Shown here: piece by piece, positions 33,310-44,829 of the stretch | Layout: every line of letters starts with the position of its first letter | Numbering within the stretch: the first letter of the stretch is position 1 | NCBI GenBank assembly: GCA_963922205.1 | Contig: CAWUHX010000153.1 | Location: forward strand, 186,001-250,000 | Source: Romanomermis culicivorax | Lineage: Eukaryota; Nematoda; Enoplea; Mermithida; Mermithidae | DNA: 64,000 bases | Reading direction: 5' to 3' | Made by a program: the position numbers and the translations under genes | The notes under the pieces: generated by a model | What the model was told of the DNA's origin: nothing | What the model saw: the letters and a program-made list of their open reading frames with translations, nothing else | Databases searched by the model: none

Positions 33310-34668
33310 GGGCCGTATTCATAAAAAGGCTAAAGTCTATAGACCGATCTATAGACCAAAGTCGAGAAAAAACGGTATTCATAAAAAGTCTAAAGTCTAA
33401 AAGTCGGTATAAATCGGTCGACTTTTAGACCAAAAATTTAGCCTGCTACACTGGCGGGCTAAATGCATTTAGACCAAAATTTTTCATTGAAATAGCTGCC
33501 TTCCTAAAATTTGGGTGTTGAGACGAGAAAGAGTTTTTCGTGATAAACGAGATTCCTTAGCTTTTAAACCAAAAATGCAAAAATTTCGTTTTGATCGTCA
33601 AGATATATTGAACATTACTGAATTGATTTGTGGAGATATTGAAAGTCCGACTCAGAGAAATTGAGCAATTCTTGCGATTTTGCAAGTTTGCATTGCTATA
33701 CGGTGCTATTCTTGTAGGACAATTCAAATGGTAATCGGTGACTGATAGCATTAGTCAACCAACAGCATGTCGAACTATCCATAAAGTTACCGCTGCGATT
33801 TTATGCCATTTGCCTCAGTATATCAGTTTTCCAAATGGAGATCAAATCCAAAAAGTTGAATCTGATTTCACTCAAAAGCTGGTTTTCCTGGTAGGCATTC
33901 ATGTTTTTCTCTAGAACTTTGAAATATGTGAGGACGGAATTCGTCAGACATGCTTACTCTGCTGTTCTAATAGCTGAGTTTCAATGATAGAGGTTTAAAA
34001 TTATTTCGTTACTCTAGGTATAGTCGTTGTTCTATTGTTCCCTTCTTTATGAGTACATTGCAACGATCATTGCTTCCTCATCAGCTGTAAATCTTGGCGA
34101 CGCTTATGCCCTTTGTTCAATGATCGACACAATATTTTGGAGTATTTTTTACTTCTATGCTTTATTTATAGATTTTAAAGGCATATAAACTTATATTACT
34201 TTCTTTCTTCATTGATAGTTTTTGGAAGATATAATGACGATAAAATATTCGATCGAGCAATCAGGAAATATTAATATTTTCTCTTATAGCATATTTGAAC
34301 GTTTTGTACTTAAATTTACGGTATGGGAAACCTTTTTTCTGAGCGTTTGAGTTTTTTCTTCCAGAATGCGGTAAACTAGGCATCGATTTGTAGATCTCCC
34401 TGAGACCAACCCAAAAAGGTCTTTCAAAAAGTTCTATCTCAATTATTTATAGAGTTATGGCTACTAATATTCGATTCTATTAGTAATATCACAGTTTCTA
34501 CTAGCGTTTTTCTGACGGGCTAAAGTCTATAGACCGGTCTACATTAAGACAGCCGAAAAAATCTTTTATGAATACAGACTTTTTAGCCCGGTCTAAATGT
34601 AGACCGGTCTATAGACTTTAGCTCGGTCTATAGACTTTAGACTTTAGCCTCCTTTATGAATTCGGCCC
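33310..34668 (+). mobile_element. Harbinger-type element H1 (1,359 bp, both ends present)
   Basis: Ends GGGCCGTATTCATAAA and inverse TTTATGAATTCGGCCC, flanked by CAG on both sides (33,307-33,309; 34,669-34,671), a 3-bp target duplication as in PIF/Harbinger. Subterminal AGTCTATAGACC-type palindromes repeat at both ends. It contains a transposase remnant without the catalytic core, so it is non-autonomous. Confidence 0.88.
33585..33905 (+). pseudogene. PIF/Harbinger transposase fragment
   Basis: Same content as the fragment at 23,815-24,213: FRFDRQDILNITELI, SPTQRN, VIGD, a CHLPQYIS-like segment, FPNGDQIQK and GFPG in changing frames. In HARBI1-family proteins this is the stretch leading to the first catalytic Asp; the catalytic part is absent. 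Independent stops (e.g. about 33,661) show decay after separation from the sister copy. Confidence 0.75.
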
Positions 34669-34671
34669 CAG

Positions 34672-36884
34672 AGTTTCTATGTTGTGCATGTATGCCAATG
34701 AGCCATAGCCAAACCGTTTGTGTACTCTGGCAAGAATGCAAATCGAATTGAATCTAATTCAAGATAAGCTTGTGGTACCACATTTAAGTCATTGGGACGA
34801 TAGCATCGAAGGTGGTCACTCGAGTGGACAGCTGCAAGCACTGTTCTATCACAAATAGATGAAGGTTCAAAGCAAGCTGTAGTCTAGGGAATAAGAGAAT
34901 ATCAACTGTTTTAATCTTGCATGGCGGCTTGAAGCTACCAAACATAGAGTTCAAATACAATGTAAGTATAAAATTAAATGTAATTACAAATTACAAATTA
35001 CAATTATAATAAGTACAATTATTATAATTACAAAATACACTTACAAATTCAATGTAAATAGCTGAATGTGTGACATGTGAACATGAAGATATTTGAACAA
35101 CTTTGAGTTTGGAACTTCTGCATGAATACGATCATGATGAAGAAAACTTTTGTGTTTGACGATCCACTTGTATTGAAGTTTGGATTTTTTACTATGACCC
35201 TCAAGTCCACATACGGTCAGGGCTATGGCTGCCTAAGGAATAAAGACCATCCATCAAGGTCAATGCACAAGATCAGTCTTGAAAACATTGTTGATATGAT
35301 TTTTTGACGCAGATGGTAAGCGTCGATTGATTTTATTATTAAATGAAACATTCATCAAAAGTTTAAATTACAGCAAAATACTGATCCGATGATGTGAAGC
35401 CGTCAAGCAAAAAGGCCAGGATAATGTGCTTAATGAAAAATTTATCAATTAACGCATCAGGTTATTGTGCTGATGTGACCATGGACCATGATCATCATCA
35501 ACATGTTTTAATGAACCCAGGTAAAGTATTCCTCGTACTCACACCACCTAATTCCAACCCACCTCTACGTATGGGTTTGACAAAATCATTCAGTAGACCA
35601 TGATTTGGCGACGAAAATGAGTGGGAGGGATGCTGTCTAAAAGGCTAGATGACCATAATCAAACATTTGATGGTACAGAGCGATTTTTGACCTCAGCGTT
35701 AGGTTACATGCATTTTCAGCATTTATTAGGACAATGTTTAAAAGTAAACATCAAAGTATCATGTGCAAAGTTGTTCATGTAGAAGTTCAATTTTTTCCAT
35801 CTCCCCTCACACATTGAAAAAGTTGCGATGCCTACATAGTTCAGCTGAAACTTTTCATGTTTTTGTGAATGAATATGTATAAGTTAAATTTAACACTCAA
35901 GGTAGTCGATTATGACATCATTAATTGGGCTTCATTACGGAAATGAGTGAACAACAGCAACACCACGCAGATGTTACCGTTTTGATCATTATAAAAAGAG
36001 TTGAAACCGGTTAGGGTCAAAAACCACATTTGGAAAGATGTGAATGTGCATATTTGTTGTTGATTTTTAAAAAATCTCATCTTGTTCAATTAATTCACTG
36101 ACCCGATCAGTTTTTATACATTGATTGATAGCATATGACTCTTCGGGTATTGATTCTACATTCAATTAATACGATTTTAATATTGGCATCGAAAGATTCC
36201 TATCAATTTCGGCTGAAGAGGGATATAGCGTCATTTGCTGGCGGAATTGGTGGTCCTGTAGCGAAAGGACCGCTGGTGAGTGAGTTGCATATGTGATAAT
36301 AAAATGATCACTCTGAAGACAGAGCATAACAAAAGACATGGTGAAATCCGTCGTAAGGATTGCAAGGTAATCTTTGAACGATTCATCAAATTAGGATGAG
36401 ATTTGACGTAGATTCAAGATTCAAGAACGTCAGTTAAAAAAATTTCTGTACATCCTCATCGCTCATATTCGAGTATTTTTTGTACCCTTTATCAACTTTT
36501 TGAGTTTTATTTACCCTTTTATTTCCTTAATTTGCTGATTTATTCACAAGTTTGCGATTCCTTAATGTTTTGTAGAGGTAATTATTTATATTTCGGTACA
36601 TAGATAAGTTGAATTTCGAGTTTCAGATATCCTGATCTTTTTCAAAAAATGAAACCACAGCATAGACACGAAAAAATTCAGCTGTATTCGAGGATTCCTA
36701 CGATAATCCTAGTTGCTACTATAATCCTTGTAATCCTACCATAAACGTAGGAATTCTACGATAAAATCGCAGACTTAGACTTGGTTTCAATTTTTTATAC
36801 AAATCGTTTGATTTTCATGTGCAAAGTATAGCTACTGAGAAGTATCATGCACAGGATGGTTCAAAAAAGCCGCCAGCCTGAAGG
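34672..36884. other. No gene seen
   Basis: Unrecognised AT-rich sequence. A TTACAAATTACAATTATAAT low-complexity stretch lies at about 34,980-35,050, and TACGATAATCCTA / GTAGGAATTCTACG palindromic words at about 36,690-36,770. Short frames at 35,122 and 35,394 have no motif. Confidence 0.5.
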
Positions 36885-36892
36885 TGTACCTT

Positions 36893-37053
36893 CAGGGCCG
36901 TGCGCAGGATTTTTTCATGGGGGCAGACTAACTTTTTTTTACTGAATAGCCCCAGAAAATGTTGATTTTACGTGATACACTGTTTGCATGTTGCCTCAAT
37001 GGGGGGGGGGGGGAGGGCGGCCGCCCCACGGCCCCCCTTTGTGCACGGCCCAG
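36893..37053. mobile_element. hAT-type MITE (161 bp) with 8-bp target duplication
   Basis: Ends CAGGGCCGTGCGCAGG and inverse GTGCACGGCCCAG, flanked by TGTACCTT on both sides (36,885-36,892; 37,054-37,061). The interior has a 14-G run and GGCGGCCGCC. Terminal motif and 8-bp duplication place it in hAT. It shares GGCGGCCGCC with the end of the 24.5-31.3 kb segment. Confidence 0.9.
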
Positions 37054-37061
37054 TGTACCTT

Positions 37062-37445
37062 ACAGTAACCAGAGCAGATCTAAGAGTTTCAGTCTTCTGC
37101 GTTCGATAGCTGAGCCTCGGCTATAGTGCAACAGTTCGCCCCCAGACCTGGCAACAACAATCCACTCTTACCTTTATTAAAGGGGCCTCACAACAGCTCC
37201 TCATAGACTCACAGGAGAGAATCTAAGCCCTCTGGAACGAACACTAACTCGAAGGATCCCTGGATCGGTCTTCTCTCTGCTTGACGTCTGCAAGCAACCA
37301 GGGCCTGGGCCTAAAGCCCTTCGCTACTAACTGAAACTGACGCTAAGTATATGCAGCTAAACAAATAAATGACTAATAATAAACAAGGCGGACATACCAC
37401 TAAAGAATTATGTAAATCAAAGACACAAGTTTATTGTGGACTCCA
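37062..37445. other. GC-richer block between hAT MITE and unidentified locus
   Basis: About 270 bp (37,070-37,340) are clearly less AT-rich than surroundings (GAGCCTCGGCTATAG, CAGGGCCTGGGCC). No coding pattern or repeat partner was seen in the window. It lies downstream of the minus-strand locus and could be its 3' flank. Confidence 0.4.
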
Positions 37446-37640
37446 GCATATAAAACCAAAATAATATAAAAAACATCATCTTTTCCTCCTTTCTGTGGTG
37501 CTCAGTTGCTATGCAAATTGTTTGCACCACTGGTCGTCCACTTTGTTGATTTGCATGTCGACTTCCCAATCGTGACTATGACAGCAACAGGGTATCCAAC
37601 ATCTCTCCCACATCAAAATCGACTTATGGGAGGTAGAAAA
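37446..37640. repeat. Direct repeat, copy 1, at the 3' end of the unidentified locus
   Basis: Matches 40,943-41,140 at about 80% by eye: CATATAAAACCAAAA, TATGCAAATTGT(T/C)TGCACCA, TCCACTTTGT(T/C)GATTTGC, GACTTCCCAATC. On the minus strand it encodes the tail DWEVDMQINKVDDQWCKQFA in one frame. Confidence 0.8.
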
Positions 37641-40600
37641 TTTTTCTGCTGGGTTGCCCTGACATGAAAATTTCCTGGCCCTATTTGTCGCCTCTGTTCG
37701 ATTTGCCATTCCCAATAATCAATGAGAGTCTCTGCTAATTGACCTGGCATGACATAATCAATTACTTTCCCTGTAGGTCTAGTAATTACATTGAGTTTGA
37801 CATTTTTGATCAACTTTTCCTCCAATTGAAAATCAGGCTTGACCAACACCCTTCCTGCTTGTTCACTATAAAACTTTTTATAACTCATGGTATTGCTTGT
37901 TGGAACCAATGTGGATTTGCCAGATTTACTTCTTACCTCTCCACTGGTTTTTGATACCCATTGTGTTTGAGCATAAGCTGCTGTGGATATGGTAGGCGTA
38001 TCCAAAATTATTTGACTCCGAAAAGTCTCTGATTGTGATTTTCGAGTTGTTGTAGTGGGTGGAGTCATCATTTCTTCAGCTGTACCATAGCCCTCATTCT
38101 CCGAACCAGTTACCAGTTGCCGCCATTTCTTTGGCCTGTTGTTGGGCTGTTTGTCCATGTTGATGCGCTTTACTGAGGCATACCCAGCGCTTGACTTTCT
38201 CTTTGGCCAATGGTCGAATAAATTTCTTGGACATTCCTCCAGCCAACATCTGTTGGACTCCTTCAGGAGAATACAGTCCCAGGATTCACTCTTCACGAAG
38301 TTTACCCCTTTTCATTAAGTCTGTAGCTGCAAGGGCTGTATCTGACCCATCATCAGAGTACACTTGTTCTTTCAGCCACTTTTGTATGGCCTGCTGGTGC
38401 ATGAATTCCTGCTGCACCAGGCGCTTTTGCTCCTGAATTTTGGCCCAAAGGACCTCGTGTCTTGCCTGCAGATCATCTACTTCGGGGTCCTTCTTTTGGA
38501 CAGCTATTTCCTGTGATGTTTCTGGTATTTTGTCCAGTCTAACATCTATACCCCACATTTTTATGGTGGCTTCATCGATAAGGTCCTGAACCTTAGCTTC
38601 CTCTATTTCTTCCTGCTGTGTTTTGGCCTCCATGGAAGTTTTGTCTTCCAATGTTTGGCTCGCAGGCTCCAAAATTTCATGTTCCTCCTCCTCCAAACTA
38701 GATTTGTTGTCTGAAGCCCATATCTTTGGCAACAGCTGTTTGATTTTTGCTGGTAATACAGCTGGAGCCTGAGGCATGGATTGCATAATAGTGACTACTA
38801 CCTTTTCTGCTTCTGCCAATGCTTGAGGCTGAGTTACCATAGCTTGTTGGGCTGCTGCTGATTGAGCTTGCCGCCGCACAATACTACTACTGCAGCAGCT
38901 AGGCGCAAGAATAAGCATCTACCATCATGGCGTACCGGAATCCAGGCATAAGAGTCTTGAAGCCTAAATAGTAAAAAGTTATGTAATAGTAAGGATTTAC
39001 CTTATAGGTTCCATCCTTCAATATGCATTTTTCATTGCCAATTTCCAGTGTTGACTTTGCTTCTGTGAATCGTAACAGCACAAACCCGAATCAATTTGGC
39101 CAAGCATATACCCCAATCTTTAATGGGTTCTGGGGTTGGGATGGTGGCAATGTCACAGTGAGCTGCAAATAGAAACCCAGGCAGTTGCCTGACTTCCAAG
39201 ACATGCGCTTTAACACTTCTTGGCCATCCTTACTATAACTAATCAAAAAATTATAACTCAATAATTGAGCAGTTCCCTAATCACATTCCACTCTGAAATG
39301 CTGCCAAGCAAGGTGATACACTAAGGGCATAAAGTTCCATATTTCCCTTTGCTGGAAATTTTGTTCATCCAATACTTTCAAAATTTTCATTAAGCTAGAA
39401 GAATAATAACTAAGCTTATATTTTTCCATATGCCCTTCTATCCCAACTGGATAATGATTATTAGAGGAAAATGCATCCTGCAGAATTTCTCTTGGCTTCC
39501 CGGCTTGTAGCCAGCATAGCCTTGCATTTTGGTAAAGTGTTAAGGATATTTTCCTGTCTAAATCCCAATATCTCTTTTCATTTTTGAGATTTTCCAGGAT
39601 ATCTATGCCAATGTTATCCCAGGATTGCTATCTTCAGTATACAGTCAGCTTTGACAGGCTTGCCATCCCTTGGTATTAGTGGATAAAATCCTCTAGGCAA
39701 TGGAACATCTCATCCTGTGGCAGGATTACACTCGGACACAGATGTGTAGTATCCTGTTTCCCTGCCTTGCAACTGGATTGCCCACCTGTTGTACATTTCA
39801 CACTTCATCATATAGTACACCATATTGGGTTGGATCTGGTCGGTCTCTAAGGCCTGAGAACCAAGTCCTATTTCCCCATTTATATGCCCCCGAATAGTTA
39901 AATACTGCTGGTAAAAATGTAGGGCTAGCATATTGATTTGTTTGGGTTCCATTCTATCATGGTTGAATACCTGCATTTGCATTAGCAGGTAATCAGCCAT
40001 GCCATAATGGATTGAGGCAAACATAAGTAATAAAGAGTAATATGCCTCTGGAGCTGCATACGTCAGCTCTTCCGGTAATATGTATTTCTTGGAAAACTGA
40101 TCCTGGTTGGCCCTAAGCATAAAATCATGCTGATAAAGCCTCACCGCTATTAAGTAAATTTTCGTGAAGAGCCCTTTTAACCTGAAGGTTTCAGGGCATG
40201 TTTCAAGTTGAAAACATTCCTTCTCAAGGTTTGGCCCAAACATAGCTAGGGCAAAGTAGTCTAAATTGAAGTAACAACCTTTGGTCCTCCTCAGATGTTC
40301 CTACATAGGGACAGTTTTGTCCCTGTCCTTGTTATCTCGACCCACTCTACATGTGTTGTAGATGCTAACAAGGTCTTCTAGCACCAAGTAACTGGCTTAG
40401 AGCACAGAGGAGTTTAAGAATTCATGGATGCTTACTCATTCTTTCTCTATGAGACCAGTCGAATTGATTATGTAAATTTGACTATTCCTTAACATGAGGC
40501 TAATATAACAAGTGAATTGTTTACCCATAGGATTGTCGACCTCTCTCATTTTGAACATGGTCGCGACTTTCTCCTGTCCGATTTTTTTGACATCAAACCT

Positions 40601-40750
40601 GCAGATGTGATAGTCACGAAAGATGGACAATTCTCGGATAAATTCAAGCAACTGGCTAACCTTTCCAATGTCTACAAGGATTGGTTCCTTTGGAGTGGCT
40701 GGCCAATAGCTGAACATCCCTTTGAACCACTGGTCTAAATCTTGGATTCA
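37509..40750 (-). pseudogene. Decayed reading region for an unidentified large protein (possible endogenous virus or unknown element)
   Basis: A chain of minus-strand open pieces: 40,717-40,436, 40,243-39,710 (same frame, a few stops between), a broken stretch 39,709-39,082, then 39,081-38,899, 38,918-38,286, 38,296-37,613 and a tail to 37,509. Neighbouring later pieces abut or overlap by 11-20 bp, which indicates frameshifts rather than introns. Together about 1,050 codons. The 40.2-39.7 kb part is helical and rich in Met, Gln and Tyr (EAYYSLLLMFASIHYG, NMVYYMMKCEMYNRW). The 38.9-38.3 kb part is acidic with probable coiled coil ([20 protein letters not shown]). The last part is basic and Thr/Ser-rich. 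No polymerase, protease, zinc-knuckle or integrase motif is seen. I do not recognise the family; a structural protein of an RNA virus or an unknown mobile element are both possible. Confidence 0.6.
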
Positions 40751-40942
40751 GATGATTCATTTGACGCTGTAGTCTAAAGTTTAAAATAAATTATAAGCTT
40801 TGGTGTTTTCCCCCTTTTTTAGCTTTTGGCTTTACATTCAAAGTTCACCTCCACCAATACACCAAGCAGGTTAAGTTTCGCTGATAGAAAAGTTAGTGCA
40901 AGCATTGTGTTAAGTGCACCACTGATATAACAAACATATAGC

Positions 40943-41140
40943 TGGCATATAAAACCAAAACACTTTAAAAAACACGATGAATGATACTATGAATTATCAT
41001 TATCTTTTCCTTCTTTCTCTGGTGCTCCGTTCTTATGCAAATTGTCTGCACCACTGGTTGTCCACTTTGTCGATTTGCATGTTGACTTCCCAATCACGAC
41101 TTTGACATCAACAGGGTGCTCAACAAGTCAAACTCGACTG
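40943..41140. repeat. Direct repeat, copy 2, upstream of the unidentified locus
   Basis: Partner of 37,446-37,640. On the minus strand it encodes DWEVNMQIDKVDNQWCRQFA, nearly the same tail peptide as copy 1, and ends in the same stop. Protein-level conservation suggests the repeat is the 3' coding end of a second, tandem copy and not a passive terminal repeat. Confidence 0.75.
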
Positions 41141-41623
41141 ACATGATTTTGGTAAATAATTGGGTTATAAGGTCATCCATAATGCTTCATGTGTTTCATG
41201 CATTACTTCTGAAACTGTTAAAAAGTCAACATGAAAATTGAATGAAATATCTTTCATTTCTTCTCCATTTGCTTGATATTGAAGCATAATTGCCGAAAAT
41301 TCCCTTGCATGAGTTGGTTTTCTCCATTTGGAATTTCCAATGGAATGTTTATTAAACGGTTAGTTCATTGGTGGCATATGAAAAAAATTTGAAGAACGAT
41401 TTATGATCATGTAGACATGGTAATGGTTCTGGCATGCTGGGTGGTAGCTTCATTACCATCGACTGCACTGCCCTGCATTGCCTGTTGTGACTGCAGCAGC
41501 ACCCGCTACAATAACCCAGGTCTGGGCCCGTGACTTAGATGAGCAACATCAAGTCTAATGGTTCAGGGAAAAATGCAGGATGGCACCATTTGTGCATCAT
41601 CACAACACATTCCAGGAATTATA
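41141..41623 (-). pseudogene. 3' remnant of a second copy of the unidentified locus
   Basis: On the minus strand, 41,390-41,180 is open for about 65 codons (FSAIMLQYQANGEEMKDI, then VMHETHEALW) before running towards the shared tail. Farther upstream (41,560-41,400) another frame has a Gln-rich stretch. It is cut off by the M1 MITE at 41,624. Similarity to copy 1 is clear only in the last 20 codons, so this could be a divergent paralogue. Function unknown. Confidence 0.45.
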
Positions 41624-42412
41624 CAGGGCGAGCCAAAAAAAGGCAACCGGTTCTGACTTTCATAGTTTTCAAATGGGCAAAGCTTTTTTAATGTGGTTTC
41701 CTGTCATCGATAGATAAAACATCTGGCATGAAAACTGCAAAGCGTCAGCCATATTTCTTGAATATTGACCAATTAGAGTCAAAAACACTAAACGTCGGTT
41801 TTTTTGCAAATAAATTTTGAAAAAGTGACAAAAATTGACAAAATTAACATGTATTACAACAGAAAAGTACAATAGATCCAATCATGAGAACCATATAACA
41901 GCTGGAAACTACAAGAGAGCCGTTTAATGTGTCCCACTTTCTGTTTTACCAATAATTTTAATCGTTTTTCGATCTGGCCAATGACAGAATTGATTTTGTT
42001 TTGATTTTGCTTTTTTTCCAATTTCAAAACAAAAGCTCTTGATGTTGGCAAAGTTTTGCCCCATCTTGACACAAGAAGTTAATGACTTTAAACTACATGT
42101 AACTTGCAAATCTGGGTAACTTTTGAAGTATAATTGTGTGTAAAAAGGTTTACAAAACCCTTCTCACAATAGGACAACTTTTACTTTGATTTCACAATTT
42201 TTACTTTGATTTCACAATTTTTACTTTTTGAAAAATGATCACTTTTACTAAATTCCTGTTTGTACACTAACCATAAATGCTAGAAGCATAAAACTTGGCC
42301 TTTGTAGCAAAGATAAAAAGGGCATTCTAATGCAACAATGCGCATTAAAAAGCTTTATCCGTTAAAAAGTTATGGAAGTCAGCACCAGTCGCCTTTTTTT
42401 GGGCTCACCCTG
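41624..42412. mobile_element. MITE family M1 copy 2 (789 bp)
   Basis: Ends CAGGGCGAGCCAAAAAAAGG and inverse TTTGGGCTCACCCTG, with TA on both sides. Inverse orientation to the copy at 25,229-25,982; interior shared over most of its length (TTGTCCTATTGTGAGAAAAG, GATCTGGCCAATGACAG-like). Contains a short internal duplication TTTTTACTTTGATTTCACAA at about 42,180-42,215. Confidence 0.85.
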
Positions 42413-42418
42413 TACTCC

Positions 42419-42800
42419 AATCATTTTGGAATGATCGATGCAGATATCCTATGAGAGTAAGTTCAACACGAAGAAAAGTTGTAAGCTTATTACTGTTATC
42501 AATGAAACAAAATTGTCTTCCTTAAGCAGCAAACAGAAAAGCTGAAAATTTCCTTTAATAACTTGGTCAAAATTTATCGAGTAGCACTCGTGCGTCGATA
42601 CAGTTCTGTTCAAACCGACAGAATGTAGGCATAAACTTTTTTCAGCGATTTTGGTCTTTGCCATTCTAATGCAGAAATATAGCATTTTCCTACAGTATTG
42701 AGTTTTCCAACACTAATTAAAAATTGCGTATCAAATGGAACTTTTTTTTATTTTTGGTCGATCAATTATTTCAAATTAAACGTGATATAGTGAATGATAT
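42419..42800 (+). repeat. Copy of dispersed repeat family R2
   Basis: Begins CATTTTGGAATGATCGATGC, then GTAAGCTTATTACTGTTATC, AGCTGAAAATTTCCTTTAAT and ATTGCGTATCAA. Matches 45,085-45,420 in the same order and 8,990-9,310 in inverse. Starts within 10 bp of the M1 copy's end. Confidence 0.65.
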
Positions 42801-43720
42801 TGACCATATTTTTTCCGAACTTCCAAAGTGTAACAGGACTGCAGTCTTTTCTTTCTCCGAATTTTATATTGGTTTTTAAATAAAATAAATCGCAAAATTT
42901 TATACAGTATCTCACCGTTCATTACTGACTGAGGCAATAAAAAATCGATACAACATTCACAGCCGGGATCGTAGCCAGGAATTTTTCAAGGGGGGGGGGT
43001 GGACCGAGCAAAAAAAAATTTCCAGCGCATATCGTCTGGAAAATTTTCAGGTTTTCACATTCGAAAAGGTTGGAAAATGAATCTTCATAACAATGAAAAT
43101 AAATTGGAATCAAACAAATATACCTTCCTTATCTCGGACTGTTACACTGATGATGACTGGCGCGAAGCATCGGAAAGTTTTTAGATTTTGAGCTTCTAAA
43201 GTTCATTAAATCATATTTTGAACTCGGAATAATTTTTCTCGACAATGAGAACCATGCTCGAAACTTTCTTTCTCACTTCCAAATTTTTTCATCAAAAGAC
43301 CCCATTTGAGGAGAAAGAACGGTTCTCCAAGAGAAACGAGAGAAAACCTCATAAAGACTGATGGAAAATCTCATTTATCGACAAAATATTGACTTGTAAC
43401 TAATAAAAAAAGAGATGAGGTAATTCAGTTGATTAAAACTGTTGAATGTTAATTAGTAAGTGGAAGTAGATATGCTAATGGCCACACCTGATAGAAAACG
43501 ATGACTGTTATACTCATTGACCGGCGCAAAGCGCTAGAAAATTTTGAGATTTTTCTCCGTAATAGACACGAAATGGACGTATGACGAAGTCCCAAACAGG
43601 GCGGCCGCCCCCCGCCCCCTAAATACGGCCTTGTTCACAACTATAGTCTTTTCCCCAAATGAGCCTCGGAAAGAAAAAAGGCGCTCCGTCAATTTGAGCG
43701 GAATTGCGTCCTTAGAAAAA
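42801..43720. other. No gene seen; fragments of hAT-like termini
   Basis: Contains a G-run segment (AAGGGGGGGGGTGG, about 42,988) and GGGCGGCCGCCCCCCGCCCC at about 43,600, both resembling the GC-rich termini of the hAT elements but without matching ends or target duplications. A partial R2-like segment follows at about 43,725-43,800. Confidence 0.45.
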
Positions 43721-43799
43721 AACATAAGAATTTGATTCGTACAAAACTGCGTCAATCAATGTTAAGGAAATTTTCAGCTGTTTCATTTACCACTCATGA

Positions 43800-44015
43800 A
43801 TGATAAACTTACTGTAATCAATTCATTTGAAATGATTGAAGCAGCGGTCGGTGTTTCGGCAAACGCAGCCTTACTAGAGATCAGGGAATGTGATCATCAG
43901 GCTGTATGACGAAAGAAAAATTTATAGAATAGAGTCAACGAGCCTTCCATAATTTTGAATTAAAGTTTGGCTGCGATCTCACTGAATCGATCATTTCAAA
44001 ACGAATGGAGTATAG
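43800..44015. mobile_element. MITE family M2 copy
   Basis: Contains TTGAAATGATTGAAGCAGCG, GTTTCGGCAAACGCAGCC and the right end GATCATTTCAAAACGAATGG followed by AGTATAG. About 215 bp, non-coding, closely similar to 27,046 and 47,185. Confidence 0.7.
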
Positions 44016-44261
44016 TTTATTCGTATTGAACTAACTTTCAGGGGATCGCTGTTTCAATCCCTTCAGAATAAATGAATTTTTAACCAAAAGAACGAATTTC
44101 TGTTGATTTACTTTTCAGGGTCCAGCATCAGATGAAACAACAACGCTACAATATACCACGAAATCACCGTTAATTTTATTGGTGAGTTGACGAATGCTCC
44201 TGTCAGGATAATCCAAAATAATGATCTAATGTCAAGAGTTGCAATAAAGTAATTCGTGTTC

Positions 44262-44495
44262 GACATCTGAGTTTTTTTTAAATGCTTTCAAATTATAAAA
44301 CTGTAAAGCAAGTACACTATTTTTACGATTTTCTGCGAAGCTATAGGTTGAATAGGACTGGAAGATTGTGAGCATGCTCCTCTTTAATAATTTTTCACAC
44401 AAAAGAATCGACAATAAGAGCTTCGTGTGAACTATTTTGACGGCAATACTAATTTTTATCACTTTTTAATTTGGAAAAATTTTATAAAAAACCGA
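44262..44495. mobile_element. MITE family M3 copy
   Basis: Shares TAAATGCTTTCAAATTATAA, TTTTTACGATTTTCTGC, ATAGGACTGGAAGATTGTGA and the closing ATTTTATAAAAAACC with the other M3 copies. Non-coding. Confidence 0.6.
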
Positions 44496-44829
44496 TTTCA
44501 AACACATCTCACACACACATTTGGCAGAAAATTGGACCAGGTTAGCTTCTGTTTAGGCGTTCGGCCACATCAGTTTCTTGGGATCATATAAAAGTCATAC
44601 AAATTCTAATTTTGAGGCACCTATAACGCACCTAATTTTAAATTTCAGACAGAATGAATGTGGCAATACGGCCGAAGTTAACGAAAAATATCAATTTTTG
44701 TGAGAAATCCATTTTTCAAATTTCTTTTCATTTTTAATTCTTTTGGTGCAGTTTCTGTCATAGACCTATCAATTTAGAAATGATATGTAGACGCAGAGAA
44801 AACCGGAAAAGTAAGTTCATTTTGATACG

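Noticed and set aside
42960..43640. Two further hAT elements
   Set aside because: Only GC-rich terminal-like fragments are present, without paired ends or 8-bp duplications.
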